A stretch of 64,000 nt of DNA from Pythium myriotylum (taxonomy: Eukaryota > Oomycota > Peronosporomycetes > Pythiales > Pythiaceae), in contig JALJCQ010000027.1 of the NCBI GenBank assembly GCA_023091665.1, positions 620,001 to 684,000 of the forward strand, in the 5' to 3' direction. The translations under genes were made by a program, and so were the position numbers. The notes under the pieces are model-generated. The model had not been told where the DNA came from. It did no database searches and saw nothing but the letters and a program-made list of their open reading frames with translations. The first letter of the stretch is position 1. Every line of letters starts with the position of its first letter. Shown one piece after another: positions 9,756-21,447 of this stretch.

Positions 9756-10729
9756 GGTCAACTGGACGCGCTTGGGGAAATATTCCAGGACAGTCGTGCG
9801 ACACGTGCGGTGTATCGCTGGATTGTCTGGGATCTCGCTGGAAAAATGCACCGGATCCGGTCCAGAGAGATATTCGTTGGCGTGGTCGACGGAAAAACTG
9901 GAACTGCGGCCGCCGCCGCCGCCAACACGAAAAACGTCGAAGCTATCCAACGAAAGGGATAACCGTCGTGCCGACATGCGGGCGTCGGCAACATGGTGAG
10001 GCGACGCGGGGGTAGGGCTCGGAGCCGTTTCGGCCGGTCATGTGGTCGGAATGACTGCCATTTGTCACAGGCCCATCTGGTTATTGATTGGCTGATAGTT
10101 CGATATTTTAATTTTCATCCAATACGATTGCGTTAAAAAGCCCCCAAAAAGAATGTTGGGACTTGAAGTTGCCACTGGGGGGCGTCGGCGAGGTGAAGGT
10201 TCAACCTCGCTGGAGCAAATCGGACTGCGCGGAAATCCGGAAAAGTGTGGAACCGAGTTTCTGTTCCAGCCCTCTCTCCCACCACAAGAACACCTGCCGC
10301 GCTCACTCAGAAGAAACCGCAACAGAAGGAGATGGGTGGACCTTCCGCCCCTCTCCATGCGTTGCGGTGGACCATCAGCCGGCGCCGTGCGGTGTCTTTA
10401 CAGTGTGAGCTCTCGAGGGGCTTCAACATGGTTCTCTTGGCGTCGGCGAGTCCGGTGCTATAGAACTGTTGGCTTCAGGATTCGTTCTGTCCATTGACTG
10501 GACAGGATCCCATCGCGGATCCTGAAGAACACCAACGCAGCTGCAGACTTCTCCGCTTCAGGATCCAGTTGTTCGACATTTTTCAACTGACTTGACTACG
10601 GATCCCAGGACCCGCAGTCCTCTGGATGGACTGGATGGGATCCGGAGAGCTGAACACAATAGAACGAGGAGGTTCCAAACTATAATTCGCAGATTATTTT
10701 TTTTACTGTTTTTTCATTTCTTGCTTCGT
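9756..10729. other. Intergenic region between PX and HECT genes
   Basis: No gene recognised. Frames of 60-114 codons here have no domain. The right half holds a cluster of GGATCC words with a potential hairpin (separate entry). Confidence 0.45.
10505..10643. repeat. GGATCC cluster with an 11-bp inverted repeat
   Basis: Five GGATCC hexamers occur within 139 bases, at about 10505, 10517, 10561, 10600 and 10638. GGATCCTGAAG at 10517-10527 is the exact reverse complement of CTTCAGGATCC at 10556-10566, so a stem with a 28-nt loop could form. It lies 3' of the HECT gene. Confidence 0.5.
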
Positions 10730-13700
10730 CTAGGAGAGGTCAAAACCGGCGTTCGCACGAATCGCGTAGAGCAGCTTCTGCTTCATGATCTCTCGACTTG
10801 AGTATGTGGGCAGCTTCAGAAGGTTCATGCACGTGGCACTCGACGGCAGCCGCTCGTCGTCGTCGATTCGCACTTGATGGATGCAAATTTGGGGGGCGAG
10901 CTGCCCAAAACCCAGCAAGGGCTGCCGTGACACGCTCGTGATGAACTTGAGCAACGCGGCGCGGTCTTCGACCGTGAAATCATTCTCCACGATGTCCCAG
11001 AACCACTGGATCGGCCGCTGCGACGGATGGTACCCACCGCCGTACGCCGTGTGTCGTTGCCAATCCTGGATATCGATCTTGTTGGCTGTCCCACCAATGA
11101 GCATTTGAAGCTCCGACGGACTGAACATTTGGATCCACTTGGCGGGGACTAAGTCGCGGAAGCCGCGCAAGAACGCCGCACTTTCGTGGGACGAGAGCAC
11201 ATTGAGCTTGTAGTTAGCCAGCAAATGAATGTATCGAATGCGATTCTCATTCGTGACCGGAACGTTTGCTCCGTCTGGGATGAGGTGGCGTGTGACCACC
11301 TGGCCAAACTCCATCTCGCTCACACTAAAGGTGAGAGATAGATCCTCCACGTTTCCCTTGTAGTGCTTCAGTTGCATCAGGTTGCGGTACAAATCCGGAT
11401 CCAACGAATGCAGATCATCAATGTAGTTAAACTTGCCGAGAAGTTTGTTGAGGAAGAACGCGGCAAACTGAGGCTCCACGAGGATCTCTTCGTACACTGC
11501 TTTACCCAGAACGCGTCCCAGAAAGCGAAACCGATCCGTGACTTCTTTCGAAGACTCAACAATCAGACGGGCAGACGGGTTGGGATAAAGGAGCTGCTCA
11601 TTGGTCGCAAGGAAAAAGCCATACTCCGGGGAAAACGCGCTTCTGGTCAGCTGATCAATGTACTCCTTGAACACTCCTCCGCCATCAATACCGGCTTCCT
11701 CGAGCCCTTGTTCGTTGACAAATGTGACTTTGATGCGAGACTTGAGTGCGCTGGGTGACATTGTGTCACAAATTTTCTGAAAAAGCTCGAAACTGTCATC
11801 GACAATCTCGTCACGCTTTACGCGGACTTGAATGGCTCGGCTGAATTCGTCTCGCACATGGCCCAAGTTCCGTTTCTCTTCATCCAATAGCTTTTCAAAA
11901 AGTTGGACTCGGTCAGTGAATGAGAACACTTGTGGAATCGTCGTCAGAACTAACGATGCTCGCGAGTGCTGTGATAACGAGCCACCAGGGGCCATCAGCG
12001 AAGAAAGTGCTTGAACCTCGAAAAGGTCGCCTTCCATCGACTCCAGGTCCACTGTTTCCCTGATGATCGGCATCGATGGCCACAGCCACGCTCCTTCAGT
12101 CGAGAAGCGTCTTCGGCAATCACGGTCATACAACTGGTTGAAGAGCTTGACTGAAGTTGTCAGAGCTGGGAAGAGATACTTACTGATGTGTGGACCTTTC
12201 GATGGGTCGCTTGCACTCCGGGAGCTCACGTTCGCGTTCCAGCACACATCGTAGACGAACTGCTTCAGGAACCCCACTACATCCCTGACATCGCCCAGCT
12301 GGAACGGCCACGCGCGATCGTAGAAGGTCTCGTCATCGAGCGTCAGAAGCATGTGACCGTAGATCACGTTGAAGAAGAGCAGAGGCTGGAGGACAGCATC
12401 GCTCACACGCTCGGTCGCAGTGGACTTGGACGTGATCGAATGCTTCACAAGGTTCCACACGCGCTTCGCGACTTCGATTGGCTCCGCGCTTACAGCACTA
12501 AGATAAGTCGTAAACGCCGGTGGAGGCAGCCTAAAAGACTGGCGCACAGCCAAGAGATGCGTACGGCCAAGTCCGAGTAGAAACGTAGTGTATACTGCGC
12601 AAATTTGACGCAGTGATACGTCAAGTCGGAGAGCACTGAACAGGTGGTGAACAAATGTTGCGTCGTAGAGCTGTTTCCACTGCGTCTTGATAGCATGTTG
12701 CCACGTACTCAGAAACACGGCACCATGTAGGGCTTGAGCCTGCTCAGCCTCTTCATCCAGTGATTCTCCGAATATCTGTGCTTGGACTGTGTTAGAGCTC
12801 GGTTCGTCCTCATCCATGTCTACATCGTCTGTAGCAGCTGCAACCATCGACGAAGTCTGTGGGGCGACGTCAAATGCCCACTGAATATGCGTCTTGGAGA
12901 TGATACTAGAAACCATGGTCGTGCCGACTTCCACGACGTCCGAGGAGAATGAAACTCGGGTGAATAGATCGAGAACATTACCGATAGCAATCACGCTCTC
13001 TGCCCAAGACAGTATTGGGGAGCCTCCCTGTCTTGTACGGACTGCGCAAAGAGCAGCAGCCCAGAACTTGCTAGCTTGGGATTTATCCTGCTCGCTAGTT
13101 GTGGAGAGGTCTTGGGACATCGATTGCTGTGATCAAGCAAACTTAGCGATCAAAGTACAGCGGAAAATGAAGAGGCAAACGTACAATCAGCGGAGATGCT
13201 AATGAGTTTGGTGTAAGCAAAATTTTCTTCGCAAACTGAACCAGCACCGGGTACTTTGACGCATCGAAATCTGATGTTGTGAAAGCTGAGGACAAACCCC
13301 TGAGCAAGGGCTCGAGTGAACGCACGGCGAGACTTGTGACGATGGACGCGACGCGATCCGTATTTTTGACTGGGTGAAGCACCAACCGTCTTAACGCATC
13401 GAATGTACCGAATCCTTTCATCTGAGCCAGTTGCTGCAGCAGACGTGGAAGTGCGATATCTGTATCTTGGGCTCCTGCAGCGATATATCGCTCTCGAGTC
13501 GTGAAGGTCTCCAATAACACTACGCACGCAGTCTTCACTTGATCTGTGGTATCCAGACCCGTCTCCACTGCAACGCGGAGCGCGATCTCAAGGATTCGCG
13601 AAATCTGATACACCCATGTCGAGTCTTTCGACATAGCCAACACGTTGAAGTCGCTTGTTTTACCTTGAAGAGCGCTCATCAGCAGCATCACAACCACATA

Positions 13701-14147
13701 GTTCTGTGCGTTACCGAGTCGTATTGCCGTAATCTCGCGCGCAAGTACAAGTCCTTCCTCGCGCCCTCTCTTTCCGTATGCAACTAAAAATTTTCGCACT
13801 AGAATCTGTAATGTCGAAGTTGGCGCGAGCGAAGTCGGCGCGCCTGTTGAACCCACGAGCGCAGCCAGCTCCGCCTCGAGCTCGCTGAAGACGCGTGACC
13901 GCACACGCCTCGTGGTCGCCACGCGTCGATACATGGCCTGAATCTTGGTACTCGCGGCCATGCGCTTGCGATGCGCTACGCGTTCCTCACGTAGCAGCTT
14001 GGATTGCAGCAGCAGCTCATCTTTCGAGAGGCTTCCGGGCGTGGCGACGGCCGCGGTCGAGCTCGCCGTTGCGCCGGAAGCGAACGTAGGCTTCTTGCGG
14101 CCACTGAGGTTCACCTTGCGGGACGACTTGAAGCTGCCGTCGAACAT
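10730..14147 (-). CDS. HECT-type E3 ubiquitin ligase, UBE3C/Hul5-like
   Basis: Transfers ubiquitin from E2 to substrates through a thioester on a HECT cysteine; UBE3C/Hul5 acts on proteasome-bound substrates. Two exons, 14147-13185 and 13126-10730, with a 58-nt intron give about 1119 residues, close to human UBE3C. The start MFDGSFKSSRKVNLSGRKK matches the UBE3C N-terminus, and an earlier in-frame ATG at 14243 is less likely. An IQ motif (STKIQAMYRRV) follows at about 65-80. The HECT domain spans about 770-1119, beginning near RIKVTFVNEQG. The catalytic cysteine is Cys1087 in SSATCMNLLKLP, and the C-terminal hydrophobic tail is present. The intron donor GTACGT and acceptor ACAG are good. Without splicing the frame would be cut into two proteins. 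Confidence 0.92.
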
Positions 14148-14361
14148 GGTCGCGTGTCTCTCGCCGACGCTTCTGGAAGTTCTTTCGGTAGGGGGAAACG
14201 GATCCAAGCGAAGATGACGTAAGGAAAGCAGGAGGGGGCACAACGAAAACTGGACCCAGACAAAAAGGGAGGAGGCACTGAAGGAGGGATCACGGTAGTG
14301 CCAGAGGAACTAGCCAACCATCACTCTCGTCAACTTCACGAGTTTCGACGATCACTCCCAT

Positions 14362-17300
14362 TCATCGCCGGCGAAGTACGCTCTCCAACGCTTTCTTGAG
14401 CGAGTCTCTCGTGCTGGGAGGCGGCGTGGCGAGACTCGCACTTCGCAGTTGTGATGTCCCACGCGCTAGTAATGTCGTGGGCCGTGGGGTGGCGGGTGGT
14501 TGCGAATCTCGCTTTGCTGTGAGTTCGTCGAGTTGTGCCTGTCGATGCTGCTGCACCTGATTCGCAAGCTTGTGCAGTGGCCGCTTCGGCGCTCCATCTT
14601 GCACTACTTGGTTTAGCAAGGATTGACGCTCATCTCGTTCTTCCTGAGCGCGTCGATCGACGACCGAAACAAATATCGACTCGTTCGGAGTCGACAAGGC
14701 GTATCGAGGACCTGTAGGTGCTGAGTTCACTCCTGATAAAACATGGTTCTGGAGTGGTCGATCGTCCTGCTGATTGCCATTTAGAACCACTCTGAGATCG
14801 TGGCACTGATTCCCCACTACAGGGTGAACATCTTTGTAGATCATCTTGAGGCGTACTTTTTCGACCTCGTACAACAGCTCGGTGTAGTCTTTCTTCATTT
14901 TGTCCCGATATAGTTGCCCGTCCACAAACACAACGTCACCGCAGCGTTTGTCCAGTTCATCGAGCGACTCTCGACACAGGTCGGATGCATAGTTCAGTTG
15001 GTAGAAGAGTCCATCGCGCTCCTTCTGTTCTGCAAGTCGATGTGTGGACAGCGATCTGAAATGCCTCCGCGGGTCACTCGCGACGAGCTCAAAGCTACGA
15101 AGAGCTTCCAGCGCCTTCTCACGCTTCTGGATATAGTGCATCGCCTGTTCCCACAGTACGACAGCATCAGCGAAAAGGTCATAGTGATCTGCGTGAGTGT
15201 ACTTCAACACAAGATCGAGTTTAGCTTTGGGTTTCATCTTGAGCGCAGCCAAGACTACCTCCATTCGCCTCTGCAAATCGACTCGAAGCGGCAATGGGGC
15301 ATGACTAGCAGCAATCACATCTCGCGCTTGGACTCCAGCACTGCGAGTACTGCTTTTGCGAGTGGGCGTCGGTGCAGGTGCGACCGGATCCCCTTGATTA
15401 GCAGCGAAGAGGTGCCTTTGAAGAATGACGCGACGCGCAGCTTCCCCGTCCAAGACTTTCTTCTTCGATGCTGAGTTAGCTGACATGCTTTGGACAAGAC
15501 TGTCAAGAGCCATCTTTCGAGCGTTCGTAGATCTTGAGAGAATTGTCTGCTCAGATGCACTTTCTGGGCCTTCTGCCCTTGTCTCGTGCTGTGAATCGCT
15601 GTCGTCACTCTCATCTACTTCATCCACCTCTGGCTCCGTAGAGCTCTCTGGGCGATTTTGAGTTTCAACACCAGATCCGAAATCTTCACCCGCCTTAAGT
15701 TGAGCTCTTGAGACGGGACGAATACTGTCCACGAAACTTGATTCAGGTACGAAGCTAGAATTGACGAAGGGGGCATGCCCAGTTTTTGCCAAGGTTGCTG
15801 ACGTCGCGTTCGATGCGAAAACGTTTCGCATACTCGGCGAAGGAGCACCTACGAGCGAGGTACCCACTCTCCCAAATACGCGTTTCCTAGCATCGACGAA
15901 TTGGTTGAGAGTCATCGATTCCCCTTCGATGCCCGTAGCAATGGATTGAAACGGCAGCCCGATGGAGACTGTTGCTGCATTTGTTGGGTCGGCGGAAGAT
16001 ACAGACGAAGCCTGTGTCCAGCCCTCTTGTTGTGGTTCAGCTTGTGCGTCTTGATAAAAACCGAGATATTCGTCTGCTCGGCTTTTCACCGTCAAGTCAT
16101 CCTGGAAGGGGAGGTTTGTACACACACCGCGAAGATTGGATTTTACCAGGACGTTGCCTTTCTCGAACAGGAAGCTATCCACTGTCGACATATAGTCAAC
16201 GAGAGTGCCGGTGTCTGGAAAAGCTGGGGCCCACTCATCGTGGATCAAATCCTCGACATCCTTCATTCCGAAAGCAATCGGCTGGATACATTTTAGCCGA
16301 AACATGTGGGATCCTGGACTTGAGCCGTTAGCAATAGGAAAAGAAGGATAATTCTGGTAAATGCTCTTGGGTTGAACTCGCTTTGCAGATGGACTGGTAA
16401 TAACAGCAGCAATCTGCTCCTTTGATGCAATCGACTCCTCTGTAGTAGATATTGGTCCCACAATCTCCTCAGTAATCTTGCCACTCGCCTGTTGCAGATA
16501 GCTATCACGGTATTCGCGAGACTTTGCAACAGCCGTATCTCTGATTGCTGAAGAGGCCGGTCTAGTGATGACCAGTCGAGTCGGTAGTCGAGTTGATGCC
16601 GGAGAAGACGCCGGGCGCTTTCCAGCGGCAACTTCTTTTGAGTTGACTTGCCGTTTAGATGACCCGAATATCTTGGACAGAGCATTGTCAAACGCATCGC
16701 GTGTCAGGATGAGCAACTTGGCGTGAGCGGACTTCACGGATAGCGTGAAAGGCCATGTCTCCGTTTTCGAAAGAAGGCCAATCTCCCCGAAGAATGCTCT
16801 TCTGTGCTCAATTGCACTATCTACTGATCGTCTGTCATCAAGTCTGGATGATCGGCGACGGGAAAGGGTAGCCAGGACTTCGATACCTGATTCTGCGGAG
16901 AGCTGGCCCTCCATAACAATGAAAAATTGTTCCATGCAGGAATTTTTAGTGCAGACTGCCGCGCCTTCCTCCAAAGATTTCCATCTGAAGTATTTGGCAA
17001 CTTCAATAAGTTGGTCGACATTGAGGCTTGAGAACATGGGAATATAGCTGAAGGCGCTGACGACGACACGGAGCAACTTCGTCGTCTCTTCCCTGGAGAG
17101 CGCATGTTCAGGAGGGTCTTTCCAGAACGGAAAATTCTCACGTGATTTGCTGTAGATGACGGAGGTCACTTTCTCTTGAATCAAGTCTTCAAATTGGTCC
17201 GGCCGTTGGGGCACCAACGACATGACTGCATCAAGATCCCGTACTTTCCACTCTGAGGCTAGCATTCTCTCCAGCGCGTGCATCTTGAACTGATGAGCTG

Positions 17301-18066
17301 TCATCGCTGGCGTAGACAAAGCGTCTAGTCTATCCTGTGTTGGGTCAATTGCGAGTTTTGAGGCATCCGTATCATCTCCATTGATGACCGAAATCTGACG
17401 TTTCTTCATTTGGCGCTTCTTCCTAGCCTTTCGTCTTTCCGCTCGATAGTTTTCTTGTGTGTTAAGCACTGCTTGCTCCAAGCGTTCGATGGTAACCTGG
17501 CGTCTCAGCTCGAGTTTAAACATGGACTCAAGTCGAATCAAATTGGCCGACCGATCAATCACACCATTTCGCACACTTTTTAGCAGCATCTGCCGAGTAC
17601 GCTGATACAACGCCTCGCCAAGCTGAAAGGCAATCTCAGCGAGCTTCTTGTATACATTTTTAACGCTGAGAAACTTGCGTAAATGCCGCTGCATTTGAAA
17701 CGGAGAGATGTCGTGGATGCTAGACGCTTTCCTTCTTGATTCGTTGCCATCGCTTTTCCGTTCGGGCTTCTCTACAACCTCTTCATCGTCGGAAGAATCG
17801 CCGTTATCTTGATCATCCTGTTTTGGGTAGTGAGCTGACAGAAACACTTTCAGCCGGTCGGGCTTGAATCTCAGTTCCATCATCAACTGGGCCACATGTG
17901 TTTCCAGGTGACGGCGCCACTCGAAGGCATCCGAATCGCTCGTGAGGTTCTCACCTAACGTGATTCCGTCGGTTGGGGCCTTGGTGTCCTCCCCGTCCGC
18001 CATGGACTGCACTAACCGGGTGCGACGCCTTCCATGGGCACTAGCGGCGCGAAATACATTCTCCAT
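14362..18066 (-). CDS. Cyclic nucleotide-binding-domain protein
   Basis: Single exon of 1234 residues; an internal ATG at 18003 is an alternative start. A charged helical N-terminal part (about 1-340) is followed by a CNBD at about 345-460: FSSLNVDQLIEVAKYF, then EQFFIVMEGQLS, then FFGEIGLLSKTETWPFTLSV. The phosphate-binding cassette keeps GE but lacks the arginine expected after the loop, with TETWPF in its place. Binding of cAMP or cGMP is therefore doubtful. The rest is long, Ser/acidic-rich and helical, ending in a basic tail. No kinase or channel segment is seen, so it is not a PKA regulatory subunit or an ion channel. A scaffold or cytoskeletal role is only a guess. Confidence 0.8.
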   Translation of the reverse strand: MENVFRAASAHGRRRTRLVQSMADGEDTKAPTDGITLGENLTSDSDAFEWRRHLETHVAQLMMELRFKPDRLKVFLSAHYPKQDDQDNGDSSDDEEVVEKPERKSDGNESRRKASSIHDISPFQMQRHLRKFLSVKNVYKKLAEIAFQLGEALYQRTRQMLLKSVRNGVIDRSANLIRLESMFKLELRRQVTIERLEQAVLNTQENYRAERRKARKKRQMKKRQISVINGDDTDASKLAIDPTQDRLDALSTPAMTAHQFKMHALERMLASEWKVRDLDAVMSLVPQRPDQFEDLIQEKVTSVIYSKSRENFPFWKDPPEHALSREETTKLLRVVVSAFSYIPMFSSLNVDQLIEVAKYFRWKSLEEGAAVCTKNSCMEQFFIVMEGQLSAESGIEVLATLSRRRSSRLDDRRSVDSAIEHRRAFFGEIGLLSKTETWPFTLSVKSAHAKLLILTRDAFDNALSKIFGSSKRQVNSKEVAAGKRPASSPASTRLPTRLVITRPASSAIRDTAVAKSREYRDSYLQQASGKITEEIVGPISTTEESIASKEQIAAVITSPSAKRVQPKSIYQNYPSFPIANGSSPGSHMFRLKCIQPIAFGMKDVEDLIHDEWAPAFPDTGTLVDYMSTVDSFLFEKGNVLVKSNLRGVCTNLPFQDDLTVKSRADEYLGFYQDAQAEPQQEGWTQASSVSSADPTNAATVSIGLPFQSIATGIEGESMTLNQFVDARKRVFGRVGTSLVGAPSPSMRNVFASNATSATLAKTGHAPFVNSSFVPESSFVDSIRPVSRAQLKAGEDFGSGVETQNRPESSTEPEVDEVDESDDSDSQHETRAEGPESASEQTILSRSTNARKMALDSLVQSMSANSASKKKVLDGEAARRVILQRHLFAANQGDPVAPAPTPTRKSSTRSAGVQARDVIAASHAPLPLRVDLQRRMEVVLAALKMKPKAKLDLVLKYTHADHYDLFADAVVLWEQAMHYIQKREKALEALRSFELVASDPRRHFRSLSTHRLAEQKERDGLFYQLNYASDLCRESLDELDKRCGDVVFVDGQLYRDKMKKDYTELLYEVEKVRLKMIYKDVHPVVGNQCHDLRVVLNGNQQDDRPLQNHVLSGVNSAPTGPRYALSTPNESIFVSVVDRRAQEERDERQSLLNQVVQDGAPKRPLHKLANQVQQHRQAQLDELTAKRDSQPPATPRPTTLLARGTSQLRSASLATPPPSTRDSLKKALESVLRRR

Positions 18067-18168
18067 GGGGTAGTCGCATCTTCTAGTGTCGCGAACTCCG
18101 ATTTCAAGGCTGGCATCTTGTCGATAAGACCGCCGAGTTAGATCTCGTCCGCGTCCTTTCCAGCATCA

Positions 18169-18417
18169 CTACTCCGACGCCTCACCTCGGATGGCCTGAA
18201 ACGTCTTCTGCCGAGCATCTGCAGTCGCTAGCATGTTGTGCACGTCACCACCTGCAGCATCCGCATGCCTTGGGATCGAAGGAGACGGCGCTGACTCGTC
18301 GAATGGCTCTCTGCCGCCATCGACAGCAGCGGATCCTTCGACAGCCGCCTCCACAGCGCCTCTGTGGGCATCTTCACGCACGGGAGAGGCGTCGGCGCCG
18401 CCCGCGGGTTCCTCCAT
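18169..18417 (-). CDS. Small acidic/Ala-rich protein, uncertain
   Basis: An 82-codon minus-strand frame beginning MEEPAGGADASPV and ending ARQKTFQAIRGEASE. Codon use is like the neighbours. The frame remains open upstream with plausible residues (FNSLGRWLGDRERSSRS), so an unseen 5' exon may exist. An overlapping 117-codon frame (18228-18581) competes with it and I cannot exclude it. No family is recognised. Confidence 0.35.
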   Translation of the reverse strand: MEEPAGGADASPVREDAHRGAVEAAVEGSAAVDGGREPFDESAPSPSIPRHADAAGGDVHNMLATADARQKTFQAIRGEASE

Positions 18418-18796
18418 CGAGCGAGACGAGCGCTCTCTATCGCCGAGCCATCTTCCCAGCGAGTTGAAGTCGGTTTTCCCCCTTCGGCCTCGCAGGGAAA
18501 TGCCAGGACCATCACTCCGTTCCGTAATTTACACCAGAACCAACAAAAAAATCCCCTTCCAGTTTTCCCAAATTTCCACAAACCCTTTCACTTTTCTGTT
18601 CTCGGGTTAACCTCTTATCCGCTATCTTTTTCGGCGTCAAATATCATCTTCCACAGGTCCTCGCGTCCCTTCACTTCATTCACGCACCTGCCCGACGTCA
18701 CCAGCTGGCGCTGGAGGATCGCCACGCTCCTCCTCCTCCTCCGCTGCTCTCCGCTCCCCTCCGCTGTTCTCCGCTCCTCCTCCGCCGATCTCCTCC

Positions 18797-18813
18797 GCTC
18801 AGTTCTCCATTTG
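18797..18813 (+). promoter_or_regulatory. Oomycete-type initiator of the protease gene
   Basis: GCTCAGTTCTCCATTTG matches the published oomycete initiator pattern closely (TCAnTYY plus CATTT flank). It sits 20-37 bases upstream of the ATG at 18834, where transcription would be expected to start in a short-leader genome. Confidence 0.6.
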
Positions 18814-18833
18814 CCCCTCCTCACGAGCTCACC

Positions 18834-20773
18834 ATGGACAGCTATGGGGCCGTCGCCTTCCCTCACGAGCAGGACGCGTTCCTGCAGCAGCCGCCGGCGT
18901 CGCCGCCCTCGCGCCGCACGTCGTGGGCCGCCATCGCCGTCGGCGCCGCCGTCGGACTCGCGGGCGTCGGCTACTGCGCGTCGCTGCACTCGACGCTCGC
19001 GAACCAGCAGGCCGTGCTCGCGCAGATGCAGCAGCAACTGTGCGTGCTCTCGTGTCGCTTGTCATTTCGTGATACCGTGATCTCTAACGTGGCGTGGGAT
19101 GCAGGCAGGCCATGCACGCCGCCGTGCTCGACAAGCCCGCGGTCGTGGCCGAGACCGTGCAGACTTGGCGCAAGTACAAGCGCGAGAAGGCGCCCAAGAC
19201 CCACAAGCTGCCGCACAAGTTCGCGCTCGACTTCCCCACGCCGCTCAAGACCCAGGACAACCGAGGCACGTGCTGGGACTTTGCCACGGTCGCTGTGCTC
19301 GAGTATTCGTACCGAGAGCAAGGGATCCGCGAAGGATGGCTCCAGGAAGACGAGTACCTTGCGCTCTCGGAGCAGGCTTACGGCGCCGAGGTGCTGCGTC
19401 TGTGCGCCGGCCCGGCCGGTTCGCCGCAGCAGGTTGCGTGTCTCATCCCAGGCAACGAGATCTGGAAGAACTCGACCGAGGGAGGCGAGTCCGCCGAGCT
19501 CTACTACCTCGTGAACGGACTCAAGGACTCGATCTTCCCCGTCTCGGTGTGCCCGTACCAAGTCGACAGCGGCAACGACACCAAGTGCGACGGCCTCACA
19601 CCTGAAAAGCGCGCGAAGAACCCACTCAACCTTCAGGTCAAGAAGATTGAGACTTACTACGAAGAAGTCGAGACCAAGGAGGCGCTGGTGCGCGACCAAC
19701 GCGCCATGGCCTTCACGACCTCCATGCCGTACGTCACGCACTACTACCCGTGCATCGGCGAGCTTGCGAGCGACCCGCGCTGCAACCCGACCGGCCCGTC
19801 CTGTACACTGTGCCCTCCTGAGCTTTCGGCGACGACGTGCTGTATCCCAATCCCTGGCGGTGAGAACTTCAACATGCACGGCGAGTTCATCTCCAGCGTC
19901 GGCATGACCGTCGAGGGCGGCCACGTGATGACGCTCGTGGGCTACAATGATGTCTACCGCAGCAAGGACGGCTACGTGGGTGGCTACATCCTCAAGAACT
20001 CGTGGTGGGACGGCATCCACCCAGCGCTTGGCCCCAAGCATGCGCGTGGCAGCCACACGATCAAGTACTGGCTCCAAGAGATCTCGGACTGGGAGGAGCG
20101 ATCGATGTGTCCCAACAGCTACAACCCGGAGAACTGGTACCAGTGCGGCAACTTCGACGAGGTCATCCACGCGCACGCTGAGTCGGGCACACGCGTGCCG
20201 CTAAAGTCGACGCGCGCGGCGGCCTCGGCCGTCGGCATTGAGTCGTGCCTCTCGGCCGAGACCAAGCTCTACGCCGACACTAACCTCCAGCCGCTCCACC
20301 TCAAATGCACGGACGAAACGTACTGTAATGTTGACTCCAACTTTACGTACTTCGTGCGTAACTCGACCGACTACGGCGACCGTATGCAGATCATGTGCCT
20401 CTTCGAGTACAACAATGTCACGGCCGCGTCGAGCGAGCTTTGCCTGCCGCCCATGACCATCGAGAAGATTGCGTACGTGCTTTCGCCGGTGGATGAGGAG
20501 ATCCGCGAGAACGACCCGGACGTCTGTGGCTTCTACTTCTACCCGTACGAGATCCAGCACCAGTACAACAGCAAGTTCGGCAACTTCTACGTGAACAACT
20601 ACGAAATCGAGTGGGCGCCTCAGTCGTTCGTGGCCAACAAGGCTGATTACCCAGAGCTGGATTACTCGGACGTTGAGCAGTCGACCAAGAAGCAGAACAA
20701 GTACTCGTTCGTGGGTCCGTTCCCGTTCGCCAAGGTCGTCCCGGAGGATGCATGGCACGGCGGGGAGCTGTAA
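18834..20773 (+). CDS. Membrane-anchored papain-family (C1) cysteine protease
   Basis: Two exons, 18834-19039 and 19105-20773 (65-nt intron, GTGCGT donor), give about 624 residues. Residues about 31-52 (AAIAVGAAVGLAGVGYCA) form one membrane segment, so it is probably a type II membrane protein with the protease outside the cytosol or in a lysosome-like lumen. The C1 active site is complete: oxyanion-hole Gln119 six residues before Cys125 (QDNRGTCWDF), His342 (GGHVMTLVGYND) and Asn367 (LKNSWW). A Cys-rich insertion (about 285-320) precedes the histidine. The 230-residue C-terminal part is unassigned. No typical ERFNIN propeptide is visible; the segment between anchor and catalytic domain is only about 60 residues. 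Confidence 0.88.
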
Positions 20774-20959
20774 GGTTGCTTCATTAGGTCCCATAGTGTG
20801 GATACTGTAAAAAGCTCGCCGAACATCGACGTAGAGATCAATGATATCCTTAGTTTTGGTCTCCTAAATCCTACGAGAGAGGAGCAAAACCTCTGTCATC
20901 AAGTGAGGGTGCCAAGCCAAGACGTCTCGCGCGCAGTACTTGTACTTCCTGCTGCAGCA

Positions 20960-21250
20960 TTACTCGTGAAGTTCGCCTTTCTTCGCGAAGTCGCACTTGC
21001 CGTTGCTGCATACAAATCCGACGTCACATTTGGCGATCCACTGAGCTGTCGCAGGGTTGAAGCACTCAGTGGAGTTGACCGTCGGACCACGGCAAGTCGT
21101 GGTGTCGATCGCGCAATACTGGCCGGATGGACATTGCTTGTAGCAGATAACACCTTGGGTTTCTTCATGGACGTGGACGCCGAGTCCCTTGGTTCGGGCG
21201 CAAATTGCAGCCAAGGTAATCGCAAACGGGAACGAACAGTGTAGCTTCAT
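20960..21250 (-). CDS. Secreted single-module eight-cysteine protein
   Basis: Encodes 96 residues, from an ATG at 21250 that begins a plausible signal peptide (MKLHCSFPFAITLAAICA). One eight-cysteine module covers about residues 35-90: CYKQCPSGQYC, then TTTCRGP, then ECFNPATAQWIAKCD, then VCSNGKCDF. The same module, with all eight cysteines and the FNPxT and W residues, occurs five times in the gene at 31556-32695 and once in the gene at 23684-24403. It ends KKGELHE; this is not a KDEL-type signal. No function known. It is convergent with the protease gene and followed upstream by a decayed copy. Confidence 0.7.
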   Translation of the reverse strand: MKLHCSFPFAITLAAICARTKGLGVHVHEETQGVICYKQCPSGQYCAIDTTTCRGPTVNSTECFNPATAQWIAKCDVGFVCSNGKCDFAKKGELHE

Positions 21251-21447
21251 GGACGGTAAGAGGAACTGGGGCCGCAATATGCAGAGCAAAGGACGGCGAG
21301 AAAAGGAGCGGAGTCGCTCGAGAGTGTTTCCGAGAATTTCCGTCGATGTTGCAACGAGACTCGATTTGTAGTCTGTTGATTTCAACAAGTAGACCCAAAT
21401 AGCTACATTGACACAAATGCAAGCGAAGAACATCCCAGCAGAGGGTT

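Noticed and set aside
18971..20176. 401-codon minus-strand frame opposite the C1 protease
   Set aside because: Shadow frame; Val/Arg/Leu-rich complement with no family signature.
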